A stretch of 64,000 bases of DNA. Origin: Silurus meridionalis. Its lineage: Eukaryota > Chordata > Actinopteri > Siluriformes > Siluridae. Where the stretch lies: the NCBI RefSeq assembly GCF_014805685.1, contig NC_060886.1, positions 12,358,608-12,422,607 on the forward strand, read 5' to 3'. The translations under genes were made by a program, and so were the position numbers. The stretch's first letter is position 1. Every line of letters starts with the position of its first letter. Below, piece after piece: positions 1 to 11,898 of this stretch. Under the pieces are notes generated by a model. The model had not been told where the DNA came from. It did no database searches and worked only from the letters and a program-made list of their open reading frames with translations.

Positions 1-179
1 CCTTAGAATAGACTGCAGACATGTAGAAACAAAAATAAATGCAGGTCATGTTGGTCAGAAAACCTTTTGAAGCTGTCTGAAGTGGGATTAAAATACCTTT
101 TGTACACCTCTAGAGCCAAGGACAATAATAAACTCACAATGTCACAGTTCAATAATAGATACATGTCAGTAGGCTTTAC

Positions 180-1091
180 CTGTTTGTAATCTCTGACACA
201 GTTCTGACAACAAAACCGTTTCTGCTGCCCATCGATAAGCAAGAAGTGATTTGCTGTGGCCCGGCTGGGCAGGTAGTTCCCACACTGCTCACAACAATTC
301 ATGATCAGGCGATTAGCCATACGGTAACGGTTAAAACATGCATCACTGCAGATTTTATGGGTGATGTTCTTGAAGCTGACTTCATGGCGAATCTACAGAA
401 ATAAATGAGACACAAATATTAATCTAAACATACATAGACAACAGACGGTACACACAGGGAAGTAAACAATGCCAATGATCTCATATTGTAGAACATTAAA
501 GACTGGGATGGTATATAGCACTGAAACAAATGTTTGTTTCACTGACCTCTGTGAGCTTTCCACAGACAGTACAATTGGTTTTGAGGGTGTTCTTCGGGGG
601 ATTCTGTTTATTTTCGTATGCCGCCAGACAACCGGTGCTGCAGAACTCCTGAAATGATCCTGAGTCCACCTGAGCCACAAATGCTTCTTTTATACTACTA
701 ATGTCCCTAGTTTAAGAGAAATTACATTTGCCATGTTTATCAACAAAATAGTCAGGTAAGAGAGTGTTATAAACAGAACATATTTCACAGAACAAGTCTT
801 ACTTCTTGCACATGGTGCAGCTCTTTTTGGGTGTGGGTTTGTGGGAGAAGGCAGAAAGGCAAGTCGTAGAGCAAAACAAGTGGGAGGAGCCTTTGCGCTG
901 ATAAGCAGTCTGACCTTTCTTTAAAGGCTTTTTACAGTTAGCACAGGTGACCTTCATGGTGCGTGGTGGCTGCTGGGAGCCTGAGGAAGACTGGCCTGGT
1001 GCTTTAGGAAGAGATGCAGTAGGAGAGGGAGAGTCCACCCCTGGCTGCTTCTGATTGCGGGGAAAAGACGCGGACTGAGAGATCCAGGAAT
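180..1091 (-). CDS. zmym2: zmym2 exons encoding MYM zinc fingers 1-4
   Basis: Exons 1091-803, 706-547 and 392-180 join to give a chain of Cys-rich MYM units. Finger 1 is CANCKKPL...[13 protein letters not shown]. Finger 2 is CTMCKKDI...[14 protein letters not shown]. Finger 3 is [16 protein letters not shown]...[12 protein letters not shown]. Finger 4 is [10 protein letters not shown]...[12 protein letters not shown]. Each keeps the CxxC and FCxxxC spacing of the family. The phases connect exactly: AA|G, GAG|ATT and CAG|. The last donor is CAG|GTAAAG at 180/179, so the next exon is to the left of the window. Confidence 0.93.
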
Positions 1092-3637
1092 CTAAGAAAA
1101 ATGCAAATCTTTAGACTTTAGAAGCTATTAGTATTAAGGAATCAGTAACAGTAAAACTAAACTTCGAGGGTTAATTCCATTGGTTTAATTTTTACAGAAA
1201 ATTTTCTATTGATATACTGGACAGTATACTCAAATGCTAAAAATCTAGATGGTTAGTAGGCATGTCTGCAACGTTCTTGACGTTAATGATTAATTATGCT
1301 GGGAAATATAAGTGTACTTAGATGTGCATGCAAAAAACAGGCAACAATCCAAATCCAGACATAAGGAAAAATATAGCTGATTACCAGAGTTTGAAGTTTA
1401 AAAAAAAATAAAATTAAATTAAATTAGGAACATGCCCACTGAGTTTCATTCCGATTGGCCTCGGGTAACCTTGTGTAATGGGTGCTCGAAATTCACAGAC
1501 CGATGGCGGCCATGTTTTTTGAGATACACGATTCTCTCATAAACTCTTGTAGCATTGGACATAGTCTTATCAAATTGGCCTGCAGTGTCTAACGGATGTG
1601 CAGTTATAGCCATTTTTTCATCTTATAGTGCCACCAAGTGGTCGAGCTCTGCAATTTGACTAGAGTGGGCTCTTGCACATGTCTACCGAGTTTGAAGAAA
1701 TCTTATTCCATTCAAGGGTTACAGCAATTTGAGTGAAAGTGGCCCCACCCATTTTATTTTTGCTATTTGGTGCCACCTTTGTGACAGAGTCGAAAGTTTT
1801 CTTTTTTTTTTTCTTTTATAGTTACTGGTTTGGTTATGTTTGGGCAAAATACCTAAGACTAGTTCGCAAAAGTGGAGGTTCATCATAATTAAGAATTACA
1901 ATTACACCATAAAAACCTGATATTGTCCCCAAGTGTCTAGTTTCTTTTAAAATTCTTAAAGCCCTTTAGGGCCGTGGGTTAAACATGCCAGACACTTCAT
2001 GCCAATTTTCAGGTCGATTGGATGAATGGTTGCGTAGTTAAAGACATATTTAAATTTTTTCCTTGTTTAGCACCACCAAGTGGCAAAGCTACACTTTTTT
2101 TTTTTTTTGACCAAAGATTGAGCTCATACACGTTTACCAAGTTTGGTAAAGACATCTCGTTCTGGTCACGGCCCCTCCTCCTTAGAAACATTTTAGTTAC
2201 CCTTTGCAATGATGATACGGAAGTTAAACTTTTTTTAAAAATAATTATTGATATTCACTGCCCAGGGAACATTTCTGCACTGCTTTGTTTCAGATAGGGT
2301 TAAAAAAAATAAAAAATAAAAAATAAAAAAAACCTAGGATTAGTTTGCAAAAGTAGGTTTTGGACATAACTAAATTTTGCAGAAAAAAAAAAGGACTTCA
2401 TAGAGCAAACCCAAGGATTGCAAGGATACAAAACTTTTGAGTCAACGACAGACAATATACGAGCTACTTTTTATTTGAAATGTAGTGCCCACCTTGATAC
2501 TTTGGTTTTGAATTTAAACTGGGTTCATACTTTGTCCACCTCTCCCAAAATTGAGCTTCACCATTTGGCCAAGTATCAAGTCTCTAGGCCTTACGCTTTG
2601 GTCTGCACGATCGATAATCCCTAAAATTACAATAGGGTTTCTGCACTACATGCTTAAACCCCTCAATTAGGCACAGAGAGAGGACTATATTCAGCCTATG
2701 CTAACATTATGGTGTTAAATACAATCCTACGCAACAATAAAGCATTTGCTTAATCAACTCATCTGCCTATAAAATAACCAAAAATGATACAAAATAAAAT
2801 AAAATAAATAAAAAAATAATTGCATAAGCCATTACCAGATCTCTGGTGAGTTCCAGTTTCACCATTTTGAACTGGCTGGGTAGTTGAATTAACACGTCCT
2901 GGGTTGAACGTTGGTGATGGTTTGCCAGCTGACCCGGGGCTCTGCTGGGCCTCTGGGTTAAGGCTGAATGTGCTACTGATCTGCAAGCCGTTTTCTGCCG
3001 CTTCCATCTCTTCCCCAGCCTCTGCCTCCTCGCTGCCCTTCAACGATGTCACACTTGTGATTTTAAGGTTCATGCTCTCCTCATCAGACGGGGCTGTGGA
3101 TGCCTCTGCTGATGTCGACATAGCAACCTCTGATGAACATGACACTCCCAGTGTGGTGACGCTGGCAATTTTAATTTCTGAGTCTGGTTCTGTGCTGCTT
3201 AATGCTTCTCTAGGCTGACTCGATGCCAGCGAGGAAGAGGAAGTGTCTCTATGTTCTGAATCTTCTTCATCGTCTATAACAATGGGCTCAGTCTGGCTTT
3301 TGGGAGCCATGGTTGCTGCAGCTGTGGAGGAGGGAGAAGGAGCGTTGGAGGATGCTGCTGTTGTGGTGGCTGGCTCAGTATCGTCTGTGGTCTCAGCAGG
3401 TGCAGGGTTGCTAGAGGGGCTTGATTCTTTTTTCCCCTCCTGAAAGTGAGGCCCCTCCACCAACACAACGTCGTCATCGTTATCCTCTGGAGCCTTGGAT
3501 ACCCCTGTTGTCATGACATCAGTTCCCTGAAGCTGCCCATCTGAGCTCAGCTCTGTTGAGGGTGTGGTTTCCATGGGCTCATCCTCCTTATTTAATCCCT
3601 CCTCAACATCTGTTCTTGGCTCTAACTCCCCATCCAT
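180..3637 (-). CDS. zmym2: zmym2, zinc finger MYM-type protein 2, N-terminal part (continues past the left edge)
   Basis: Four in-frame coding exons are read: 3637-2836, 1091-803, 706-547 and 392-180 (phases 1, 2, 0, 0), encoding about 488 residues. The acidic N-terminus carries two likely SUMO-interacting motifs, DDDVVLVEG and [12 protein letters not shown]. The phrases [15 protein letters not shown] and QNGETGTH also match ZMYM2 as I recall it. Four treble-cleft MYM zinc fingers follow, starting with [24 protein letters not shown]2 is a nuclear protein known to bind SUMO and the LSD1-CoREST corepressor. The start is the first ATG after an acceptor at 3658/3657 and opens [10 protein letters not shown]. 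The remaining MYM fingers and C-terminal domain lie outside the window. ZMYM4 or ZMYM3 are less likely because of the N-terminal match. Confidence 0.93.
1430..2640. repeat. Interspersed repeat with internal imperfect tandem duplication, in a zmym2 intron
   Basis: No coding exon is visible between 1092 and 2835. The segment holds two diverged copies of the same string of motifs. CCACCAAGTGG followed by an AGCT-containing tract occurs near 1631 and 2073. TGACTAGAGTGGGCTC with a later TACCGAGTTTG lies near 1658, against TGACCAAAGATTGAGCTC with TACCAAGTTTG near 2109. AGTTCGCAAAAGTGG near 1861 corresponds to AGTTTGCAAAAGTAGG near 2342. The spacing is about 440-480 nt. It looks like an old dispersed element; I cannot name the family. 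Confidence 0.6.
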
Positions 3638-3656
3638 CGCTCAGGTAACCAACCAC
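2836..3656 (-). CDS. zmym2: zmym2 first coding exon (acidic N-terminus with SUMO-interacting motifs)
   Basis: The exon begins after an acceptor ending TTGGTAACAG. It has about 19 nt of 5' UTR, then the ATG at 3637, and ends in phase 1 at the donor G|GTAATG. It encodes 267 residues, low in complexity and rich in Ser, Thr, Glu and Asp. Two hydrophobic-acidic SIM-like patches lie near residues 53-58 and 117-124. Two short repeats of the form IKIASVTTL and LKITSVTSL follow, with a weaker third copy, LQISSTFSL. No folded domain is visible; recruitment of SUMOylated partners is inferred from the SIM-like patches and from the known family property. Confidence 0.9.
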
Positions 3657-5734
3657 CTGTTACCAAAAATAAAGGAGTGAGGCATTTACCTGGGGGAAAA
3701 AAAAAAGACAAAGAGATGACTCGTATACTGATTTGCATTTTTTAAATATTAATTTAATGAAGAAAAAAAATCAGTATATGGCCAGCCATAGAAATATGGT
3801 TGAATGAATTAATGAGAGAAGAAAAAAAAAAAGAACATAACATGAAGAGCACCAATTAAACAGCAATCTCCTTTCATCTAGAGCTTATAATCATGAACTG
3901 GCCTTATTACAATCTCAGACACTCTTTTATATTTGAATTTCACGTTCAGAATGCTGTGACCTTCCAGTGTTAATCATTCCTGCAACGCCATGTGTATGTA
4001 TCTTGGTTACTTCGCATCTATAGTTACCATGGCAATAAAAGCATCAAGGGACAGTTCCTGTCAATGCAATCTGTAACACTGTTCACTACGCAGCTGCAGA
4101 GATTGAAAAATATATACATTCTGTTTAATAAATTACCAAAAAACATTGAAATATCCTGTATGATTACTAAAATGGCTCCAATGTTAAGTCGACATTATAA
4201 AGCCTCAATAAAAGCCATAAATTAAACTTAATCCTTAGGTCTGGGTGAAGCAGACAGGATGCTGAAATGGATGCATTGAAGGCTTTCGCCAACAAATACA
4301 TTTAAAGGGCTGTAATTGAGGCCCGCCTTTCCATTTATATGATATTATTAATCATCAAGCAATGTTATTTCCCCATTTCATAATAATACAGAGGATTGAC
4401 TAACAGTCCTTTCTTGCCTCGCGTGTGGTTGTGGTGTACACGCTGTACACGCTGATTGGAAACTGAAATGCAGTGTTGGTCTTGCACTGCAGGGTTCAGA
4501 AATGTATGATTACCTACACACATAACATTGCCTACACGGCTCTTTACAGAAATGTAACTACACTCTTTTTCTTCTATTACATGGTTTTAAGTCTAACGTG
4601 TTATCAATAAGAAGAAATCGGTTACCCTGACATGCTAGCTCGTTAGCTTAGATCGGTTTGTGTGTGATTTTAACATGTTTAACTGTTACACCCAGTTCAG
4701 TCCAGAAGCTTCACATCTCATTTGCCTATGGTAAAGGAAATAAGTAAAATTTCACTTCCACTTTACACACTGCAGCATGCGGCAAAAATCCATAAAGCTC
4801 TGCAAATGGTGCATGTGCCTGGTTACGGTTGCTAAGCTACAACTGGTTAATCATTCTTCAGCGTAGTAGTTGGGGTCAGCTAACAAAGAATCTATAATTA
4901 TTGTAACGTGGCTATATGTTAAGACATGCTAGGCTAGTCAGATGAGCTTGTACATCAGAGAGCTAACCTATTCGGAAATCTGTTTTTAGAAGCACCTTTA
5001 GGAAACATCTAAACACTCTTCATGAGAAATGATACTGTGACACAAAAAATAAAATGAATGAAATTCCAAGGGAGTTTTACTGGTTGTACACTATATTGCA
5101 CAGTACACCTATATTTCATTTAATTTACAGCCACACAGAATGCGGAAATGACATTGACTAGAGGGTAATCATTTTAGGGAATAACGATATGAAAAGTTCT
5201 CTTTGATCTGTTTTTGCCGAGAGATCGCAATACGTATTGCGTATAGACCACCTATACGTATTTGGTTTTGAGAGGTGAAAATGCACAAACATGGCACCCC
5301 AAGTGGTTTTACGCACCAGATGCGGCTTTATTCACTACTCTGCGTTGTATTCTTCCTGAAAAACACATTAACAAACCAATAATTTTCAATTACTGTATTT
5401 TCAATCATTATTTTTTTTACATCAAACATCTGCCATTTTAAAAAATATCCAAAAGGCAGGACTGCAATGGCAAAGAAAACGACAAGACTTTTTTTTTTTT
5501 TCTTTTCACAAAAAGTACCCTAAAGTGCGTGCTGAAATCAGTAGGATTAATTCAGATCGGATCAGTCAAAACATCAGTCAGAGCTGTCCGGTCAGATTTG
5601 AAGGCACATTTCAGATTTATACATCGCATGCTATTGCAGATATTTAAAACGTCATCAGGGTCTAACCACAAGTTCAACGTCACACAGAAACAACAAAGGA
5701 AGTTAGGTGGATAATCTGGGAAGTGGTAACTCGG

Positions 5735-5845
5735 GGGTTTAAGATGTTGGACTTGGATCAGAGGGTTATGAGTTCAAATCCGAGTACCACCAAGCTGTCA
5801 CTGCTGGGCCCCATACTAAATACTGTAAATGTAATCTTATCTTAT
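5735..5845 (+). mobile_element. Truncated tRNA-derived SINE relic
   Basis: The sequence carries a B-box-like GAGTTCAAATCC and the string ACCACCAAGCTGTCACTGCTGGGCCCC. The same body is seen in a longer copy at 34394-34575 (CACCACCAAGCTGTC, GCTGGGCCC). Only the tRNA-like head and the start of the body remain. The type is common in fish genomes; the family name is not certain. Confidence 0.6.
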
Positions 5846-7689
5846 ATAGCTAGTGTCAAAAATGACAAAGAACTTTCACTAAACAAAATATCCTGAAAAA
5901 ACCCAGAGAAGAAATAAAAATACAAGCAACGAATGTGACAAAATGGGTTCTGTTCCAAATGGTCTTTCAACTCGAGTAAAGCAACACCCTGGCAATAATA
6001 CAGGAGGACAGACATCCCCTAACTAAATCTACTGTGGTATAAAACAATTGATGTAAACAGCATTATAACTCCCCATTGTTCATTTCTTGGGTCTGGTCAG
6101 ATGGTGGTGAAAATATTGTTCATGTTAATGCGCTCAATCTCTTTTTTTTACACTAGCACTTGCATTGAGGACTGTCTACTTAATCTAATCTAAGATCATC
6201 TGTAGGCAAAAAAAGAGCTAATTACCAATGAAAGGCATATAATGGTTTATAGGTTTTTAATAAAAATTATATAGCATTTACAGAATGTCATCAGGGCAGA
6301 TGAGGAAACTACTGTTTAAAGCTACTATAACGTAAGAGATAACAGAAGTGCCTCGTTCAGAAGTAAACAAGAAACATACTACTGCAATTCAAAGTGGCAT
6401 ACAAAAAGAAAAATACTTCAATAGATGATGCTGAAAAAATTTCTCAAGATCAATCACATCACATCAACCAATCAGAGGTGAGTTCCGTGTTTGTTCCGTC
6501 ATGTTTCTCTGGAGCTAGCTCAAATTTAAATTTCACCCCACAGCTACTGCCCCCTTTTCTTATTAATTTGAATGTACTTAAGAGCCTAAAGACGTGACGA
6601 CGACAGTTTTCATTCCAGCAACTTTTATCCATTCGCATGTGAAAGCAGGAGACTGGAAACGCAAGCTTATTGCGAAGAACGTTCGCATTTCACAGCGTTC
6701 AAAAGTCCAACTCTGAGTTGCGAATTTATATCTTGCAGAAGTGTGACCAACAGAAGATCGCCACGTCAGGGTGTGATAACGGTCACACAATGAAAAGTAT
6801 ATCAAAACAACATTAAAATGGAAGCTGCCTGGTTTGGAATAGCAGTGCCTACAGGAACAGATGGTATATTTAAAAACTTAAGCAAACACACGTGAAAAAT
6901 CTTTGATGTCCTATCCTGTTGTTGGCCATATTTGCAGTGTCTCGTCTAGTGTAACCGCCCCATGCAAGTGTTTGTTGTCAACAAAATATCAATTGTACTG
7001 CGTGCTAGTTTCACTTCTAGCTAAGCTTAAAGCGTTGTTGTAAGCCTTCAAGGGGCATGTGATAACTATTCGATATTAAAACCGTGATTATAAAAGAAGC
7101 TTAGAATTGTACTTTTATGATCACAGATTGTGTTATTGAATAGCTATTGCATTGTGTCCACACAACAGAAAAAAAAATCATAATATTTGAGATAAATCAC
7201 AAGATGCTTTACTCATCTCCAAGGTTTTAAAACAGACAAATCTATTGTTACAGCTGGCGGAACATGTGCTCTGGGTGTGAAGTCTTCACACGTGTTAATG
7301 GGGAATGAGGGAAGAAGAAAATGAATCAATAATGAGTCATGATCACGCCACGTGACACGTGAAGTGCCTCAGACAACGTAGGTCAAAGATCTGCACTGAA
7401 GTTGCTCTGCACCATTTCAAGAGAAGACCAAATCTAGGTTCTGGGTTTGTCTTAAAACAAAAAAAAGTAAACTGAGTAAGGCCCACTAGGGCTTGTACCC
7501 TTCACTGTGCACTCGTTTAGAGCTCAGTGCTTGGGTTTGGGACTGGACCAGGGCCCGGTTCACACAAGTCCTTCATCGTTCCCGCTGAAGATGGGATAAA
7601 AATCCACCGTTTACATGACTAGTATGAACACAGCCACGGACTCTGCTGAAGTCTGTAGAGTGTAGATTGCGTGTGTGTGTGTGTGTGTG

Positions 7690-8480
7690 TGTTCAGTTGA
7701 CGGTGTTCCCACCCCGGGCCTCGGTGGCGCATGCAGCCATTGGATTAGTGTGGAAGTGGAGGGAGGAGAGCCGCTCCGAGACTGCGCCATTGTTATGAGC
7801 TACGGAGAAACGTCGCAACTTAATCGCGAATAGTCGTGGCGTCGAAGTTCACAAATGCCCATGAAAAGGGGTCCAAGCAGTAACATACCCCCCCCCCCTC
7901 CCTCCCAAAGCATGCCCAATTTACCCTCTTTGTTAGGGTATAATCGCCATATTGGTCGATTACTAATAAATGTTACAAATAAGCACCAAAACAGGATTTT
8001 TTTCTCTCATAATACACTATATATGACTTCCAATGAGTTTTAATCGAACCCCATTACTCTTGGGTGAACAGTTTCAATTCGGAAGATACCCCTGAGCTTT
8101 TACCCGGGGGCAATCAAAAGGACATACACGTGGCTACCTGAGGGGGCGCTCTACAGCCCGGAGCATCAACTAACTCTTGGTACACAAATGGACAAAAAAT
8201 GACCAGATCATGACAATAGATACTGAAATCAATTGGGAGCATTCAAGCATGCACAATAATCATCCTCGGGTGTAAATTAGAAGAGGTAAATGAGCAGTTA
8301 TTCCCCCCCTCAGTGGGTAGTACTGCCTCCTGTCCGCCATTAGAGAGGCAGAGAGACAATACGCGGACGCGTAGAGGCAATAGCACCCTACTACGGCGGA
8401 GAGGGGGAGAAAATCTCAGGCGGGGTAAAAAAAAATGCCTGTCCCTCTTTCCTGGTTAAATTAGATTTAAGACCCACGCA
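7690..8480. promoter_or_regulatory. GC/CpG-rich segment with YY1-like motifs
   Basis: The segment alternates AT-rich DNA with CpG-rich blocks, including GCGCCATTG near 7784 and GTCCGCCATTAG near 8334. These resemble YY1 cores (CCAT). It may be part of the zmym2 5' regulatory region or an alternative first exon. No transcript evidence is available. Confidence 0.3.
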
Positions 8481-8606
8481 GGTGACCCGAATCATGTCTT
8501 TAGGACGAGCTACATACTACAGTCAGTTGTGAGAACTTTGGCCAATTAAACCCAGTAGCTAATAGCATCAAAACCGCTATTGAGGAGAAAAAAAAAAAAC
8601 CCTTAC

Positions 8607-8880
8607 CGGAGTAGAGCCTGGGAAACGATATAGCGCCAGTTTTGTGCCGTGACATGAATTCGAACGCGCATGCGCGAAAACGTACGGACGTTCCAGGCGC
8701 GTGGGAGGAGGATACTGCCAACGAGGTCTTCGGCGCTCTGTTATCGCGCGTGCGCAATGCGGCCGCGATCAACTCGAAAATTGAAATCCGACAAAAGGCA
8801 CGGAGGCACGTTTCTGCGGCCTGTCACGTGCGTCGTCCATATACCTCACCATCCACATTCCAGGGCCGCGATAACGAGTT
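8607..8880 (-). promoter_or_regulatory. CpG-rich region with NRF1-type sites: candidate zmym2 promoter and non-coding exon 1
   Basis: On the minus strand CTACTCCG|GTAAGGG at about 8614-8601 is a near-consensus splice donor ending a putative 5' non-coding exon. Just upstream the DNA is CpG-rich and holds the palindromic NRF1-type site CGCGCATGCGCG near 8665 and GCGCGTGCGCAATGC near 8746. No competing coding ORF makes sense here. Assigning it to zmym2 is inference from strand, position and donor quality; a second GC-rich patch at 7690-8480 could hold another start site. Confidence 0.45.
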
Positions 8881-8966
8881 TGTACAATGAAATTACTAAC
8901 CATGAACTCGAAACCGAGTTTTCTAATGTTACATATTGGGTGCAAAATATATCAATGTTTTGTGAT

Positions 8967-8967
8967 T

Positions 8968-9033
<66 letters not shown>
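8967..9033. repeat. (GATA)n microsatellite
   Basis: About 16 uninterrupted GATA/ATAG units. It lies in intergenic DNA between zmym2 and mphosph8. Confidence 0.97.
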
Positions 9034-9244
9034 ATCAAAATGCAGTTAAGCATCTACCAGAAGTGCAAATAATAGCATTGTGCAAACTGACAAGTGCAGA
9101 TAAATATGTAAATATATGTATAGCAAAAAATGGCTATTGCGGTAAACAAACAAAAAAAGCAGGCTGTTAAAAGTACAAAAATAAAAGCCCTCTGGGTAGA
9201 ATGTGCAGAAGCTGTATATAGCTATTTATACACAGTATATTTTA

Positions 9245-9249
<5 letters not shown>

Positions 9250-9322
<73 letters not shown>
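9250..9322. repeat. Compound (TA)n(CA)n microsatellite
   Basis: About 50 nt of TA dinucleotides pass directly into about 20 nt of CA dinucleotides. An ORF of the form IYIYIY through here is an artefact of the repeat. Confidence 0.97.
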
Positions 9323-9323
<1 letters not shown>

Positions 9324-11898
9324 ACCGTTGTAGGTCAATGACACGTAACACTGATTGAGTGCAATGTCCACGCTTCTGTAAGATTATTCCTGCTCACAGG
9401 ATGTCCACAAAATGGCAAGTTTATAATGCACACTATGTTGGCAGTTTCTACAGCTAAATCAAGGATGAACTACATGACTTGTAAAAGTCGAGCAGAATTG
9501 AAATCTACAGGATGTTTGGTAAAGGAGCACACACACACACACCACGTGCACTACATCACTGATCTGTTGAGAGGTGTCAAAATATGGCGGAGCACGTACA
9601 AATCCAATAAAGCAATGCAAACTCAATGCGTCTCCAGAGAAGTTTCTGGTCTACATATCACGTGTAAACACCTGATCATTTATTCTTCACACAAGACGGT
9701 TTGAAAACCTCCATGGTTTCATATGGAAAGTTAAAAAGGCTGATTTCCACTCAAAATCAAATCACGCATTACAACAAAGTCTGAATCGGGTTTTACTTTA
9801 AAAATGTACAGCAATGAACTGATTGCACTCAAGAAACTGTTTTTCCTGTTTAACAGAAATAAGAACATCCTACCGCTTTGGCATCCTGTCCCTTGTAGAT
9901 GGACATGTCCCACAGGTTTCGTTTTCGGCTAGGTGACACTGATTTCTATTAACGTTATAACGCAGCACTTCGACATAGACATTAGTAGATGTAGATATGA
10001 TTGGGCTCGTGCAGAGCTTTTATTTTGAAACAGCCGTGACTCATGATGATCAGGGTGCGTCCACGTTTACTGCACGTTTTCCATGATGGCTGATTTACGA
10101 GCTGAGAGCAGTGAGTGATGGAGGTGTTTCTGCTATAGGATTACTTCTATATAATGTCATAAGGATTTTATATTTATTTCGTGTGTAATCAGGATTGTTT
10201 TCTGCATTTCCTTGTTGTAACTGCTCCATCAAAACGATTCGAGGCCCCTACAACAAGAGACATGAAGCAGCAGAATTCTCACAGAAAACTAGTGGCATTT
10301 CATCCATTTTCATATATTTAAGATTATTATTGCTTGATTAAATGTTCCTGTTTAATGTGAACTCGGTTAAACCGGTCTATAAGCACCAAAGTTGGAAAAG
10401 ATCCGAAGAGTCGACTCGGAGCCAAGAGAACCGACTCCGATCTGAAATGGCCATTAATATGGCCAGATTTTTTATATATATATGTATATATAAAATGTAA
10501 AAAAAAAAACATTTAGCATGAATCTTCCATTCTTAATGTATGCATGTGTTTTTCTAATGCAGTTATATGTACTTTATTAGGAACACCTGTACCCCTCAAG
10601 GATCTTTTTTTTGTTATTTACTCATATACTGTACTCAGACCAGAGGCCACAAAGTATGCAATGCACAATGACCACCCAGGACCACACTGCAACCTATTTC
10701 AGCCATTTAATTATTAAAATCTTTTAGAGGGGGGTTTAGGTGTGAATGTATGTGTTTGAGTATTCATGGTCAGCCTTTATCACCATATTTTTTTTAGAAC
10801 AAGTAAAGGCCCAGTTGAACTCTGCTGTTTGTCATTAACACTTAGGAATCCTGTATTCATAGGTTTCTATTGGATTTAGAGACTTTAGATTTAGCTGTCC
10901 TCACAGTTATTCTGAAACTACATTTCTCAGAACCATTTTTTTTTTTCTGTTTAAGCATATTAAAAGCTGAACATTAAAAAATCCCTGACCTTGTAACAGA
11001 ATGCTGTTTGTTATCTAAGGGTGGGTAGAGCAAGTGGCTGTATTTATTTCTTTATTGCACAGGACTGACTAATTGGATAAAAAATTAGGTAATGAATGCA
11101 TTAGGTGATTTACTAGAGTCTGTATATTATCCAGAGGATCCATCAAGCTCTGGTACTCGTAAGAAAAACTGCACCCAACATATACACTGAACCAACTTAT
11201 AAATGCAACACTTTTGTTTTTGCCCCCATTTTTCATGAGCTGAACTCAAAGATCTCAGTCTTTTTCTATGTACACAAAAGTCCTATTTCTCTTAAATATT
11301 GTTCACAAATCGGTCTAAATCTGTGTTAGTGAGCACTTCTCCTTTGCCTTGATAGTCCATCCACCTCACAGGTGTGGCATATCAAGATGCTGATTAGACA
11401 GCATGATTATTGCACAGGTGTGCCTCAGGCTGGCAACAAAAAAAGACCACTATACATTGTGCAGTTTAACTGTATTGGGTTTATATTTTGTTTAGTGTAG
11501 TTCAGGGATGATCTCTCTCTCTCTCTCTTCTTATATAAATATTTGTCTTTGTGATTTTTGTTTGTAGGATGGAAATTATAAGCTTGTACAACCCCCAAGT
11601 CAAATGTCCATTCAAGATGCCATATAAAAGAGAAGAGAGGGAATTTGCTGAAGGTCTATTAAATAGTATTAAACCTGGTTTGCTTTTTTGCTTTGATATG
11701 CCAGGTGATTGTTTATATGCAACATCCAACAATATTTCCTTACACAATTTTCAGCATTAATACAGATATCCTAGGGGTATTATATAAAGATACATGTAGA
11801 ATATAGTTTTGCTCCAAATCATTCCTATAAATAAAACTGAAATGATAAAACCACAAACAAATCTTCCTTCTTTAAATGTTATGGAAACATATGTACAG
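9323..11898. other. Intergenic DNA between zmym2 and mphosph8 (repeat relics only)
   Basis: I see no coding gene. It contains a segment near 10386-10440 with GAGTCGACTC/GAACCGACTC words like those of the minisatellite upstream of mphosph8. It also holds a solo end of a Tc1-like element near 11185-11475 and a short CT run at 11512-11528. Confidence 0.5.
11185..11475. mobile_element. Decayed Tc1/mariner-like terminal fragment
   Basis: The block runs from ACTGAACCAACTTATAAATG through CATTTTTCATGAGCTGAACTCAAAGATC, CACCTCACAGGTGTGGCATATCAAG and GATTAGACAGCATGATTATTGCACAGGTG. It resembles the terminal region of a Tc1-like element family common in fish. No transposase is left and the other end is absent. 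Confidence 0.6.

Larger units (their letters stand above)
3657..8606 (-). other. Probable intron 1 of zmym2 (no gene seen)
   Basis: This stretch lies between the acceptor of the first coding exon and a strong minus-strand donor at 8607/8606 in CpG-rich DNA. No conserved exon was recognised. It contains a SINE relic near 5735-5845, poly-A/T runs, a short GT run near 7670-7692 and CpG-rich sequence from about 7690. The intron assignment depends on the inferred non-coding first exon. Confidence 0.45.
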
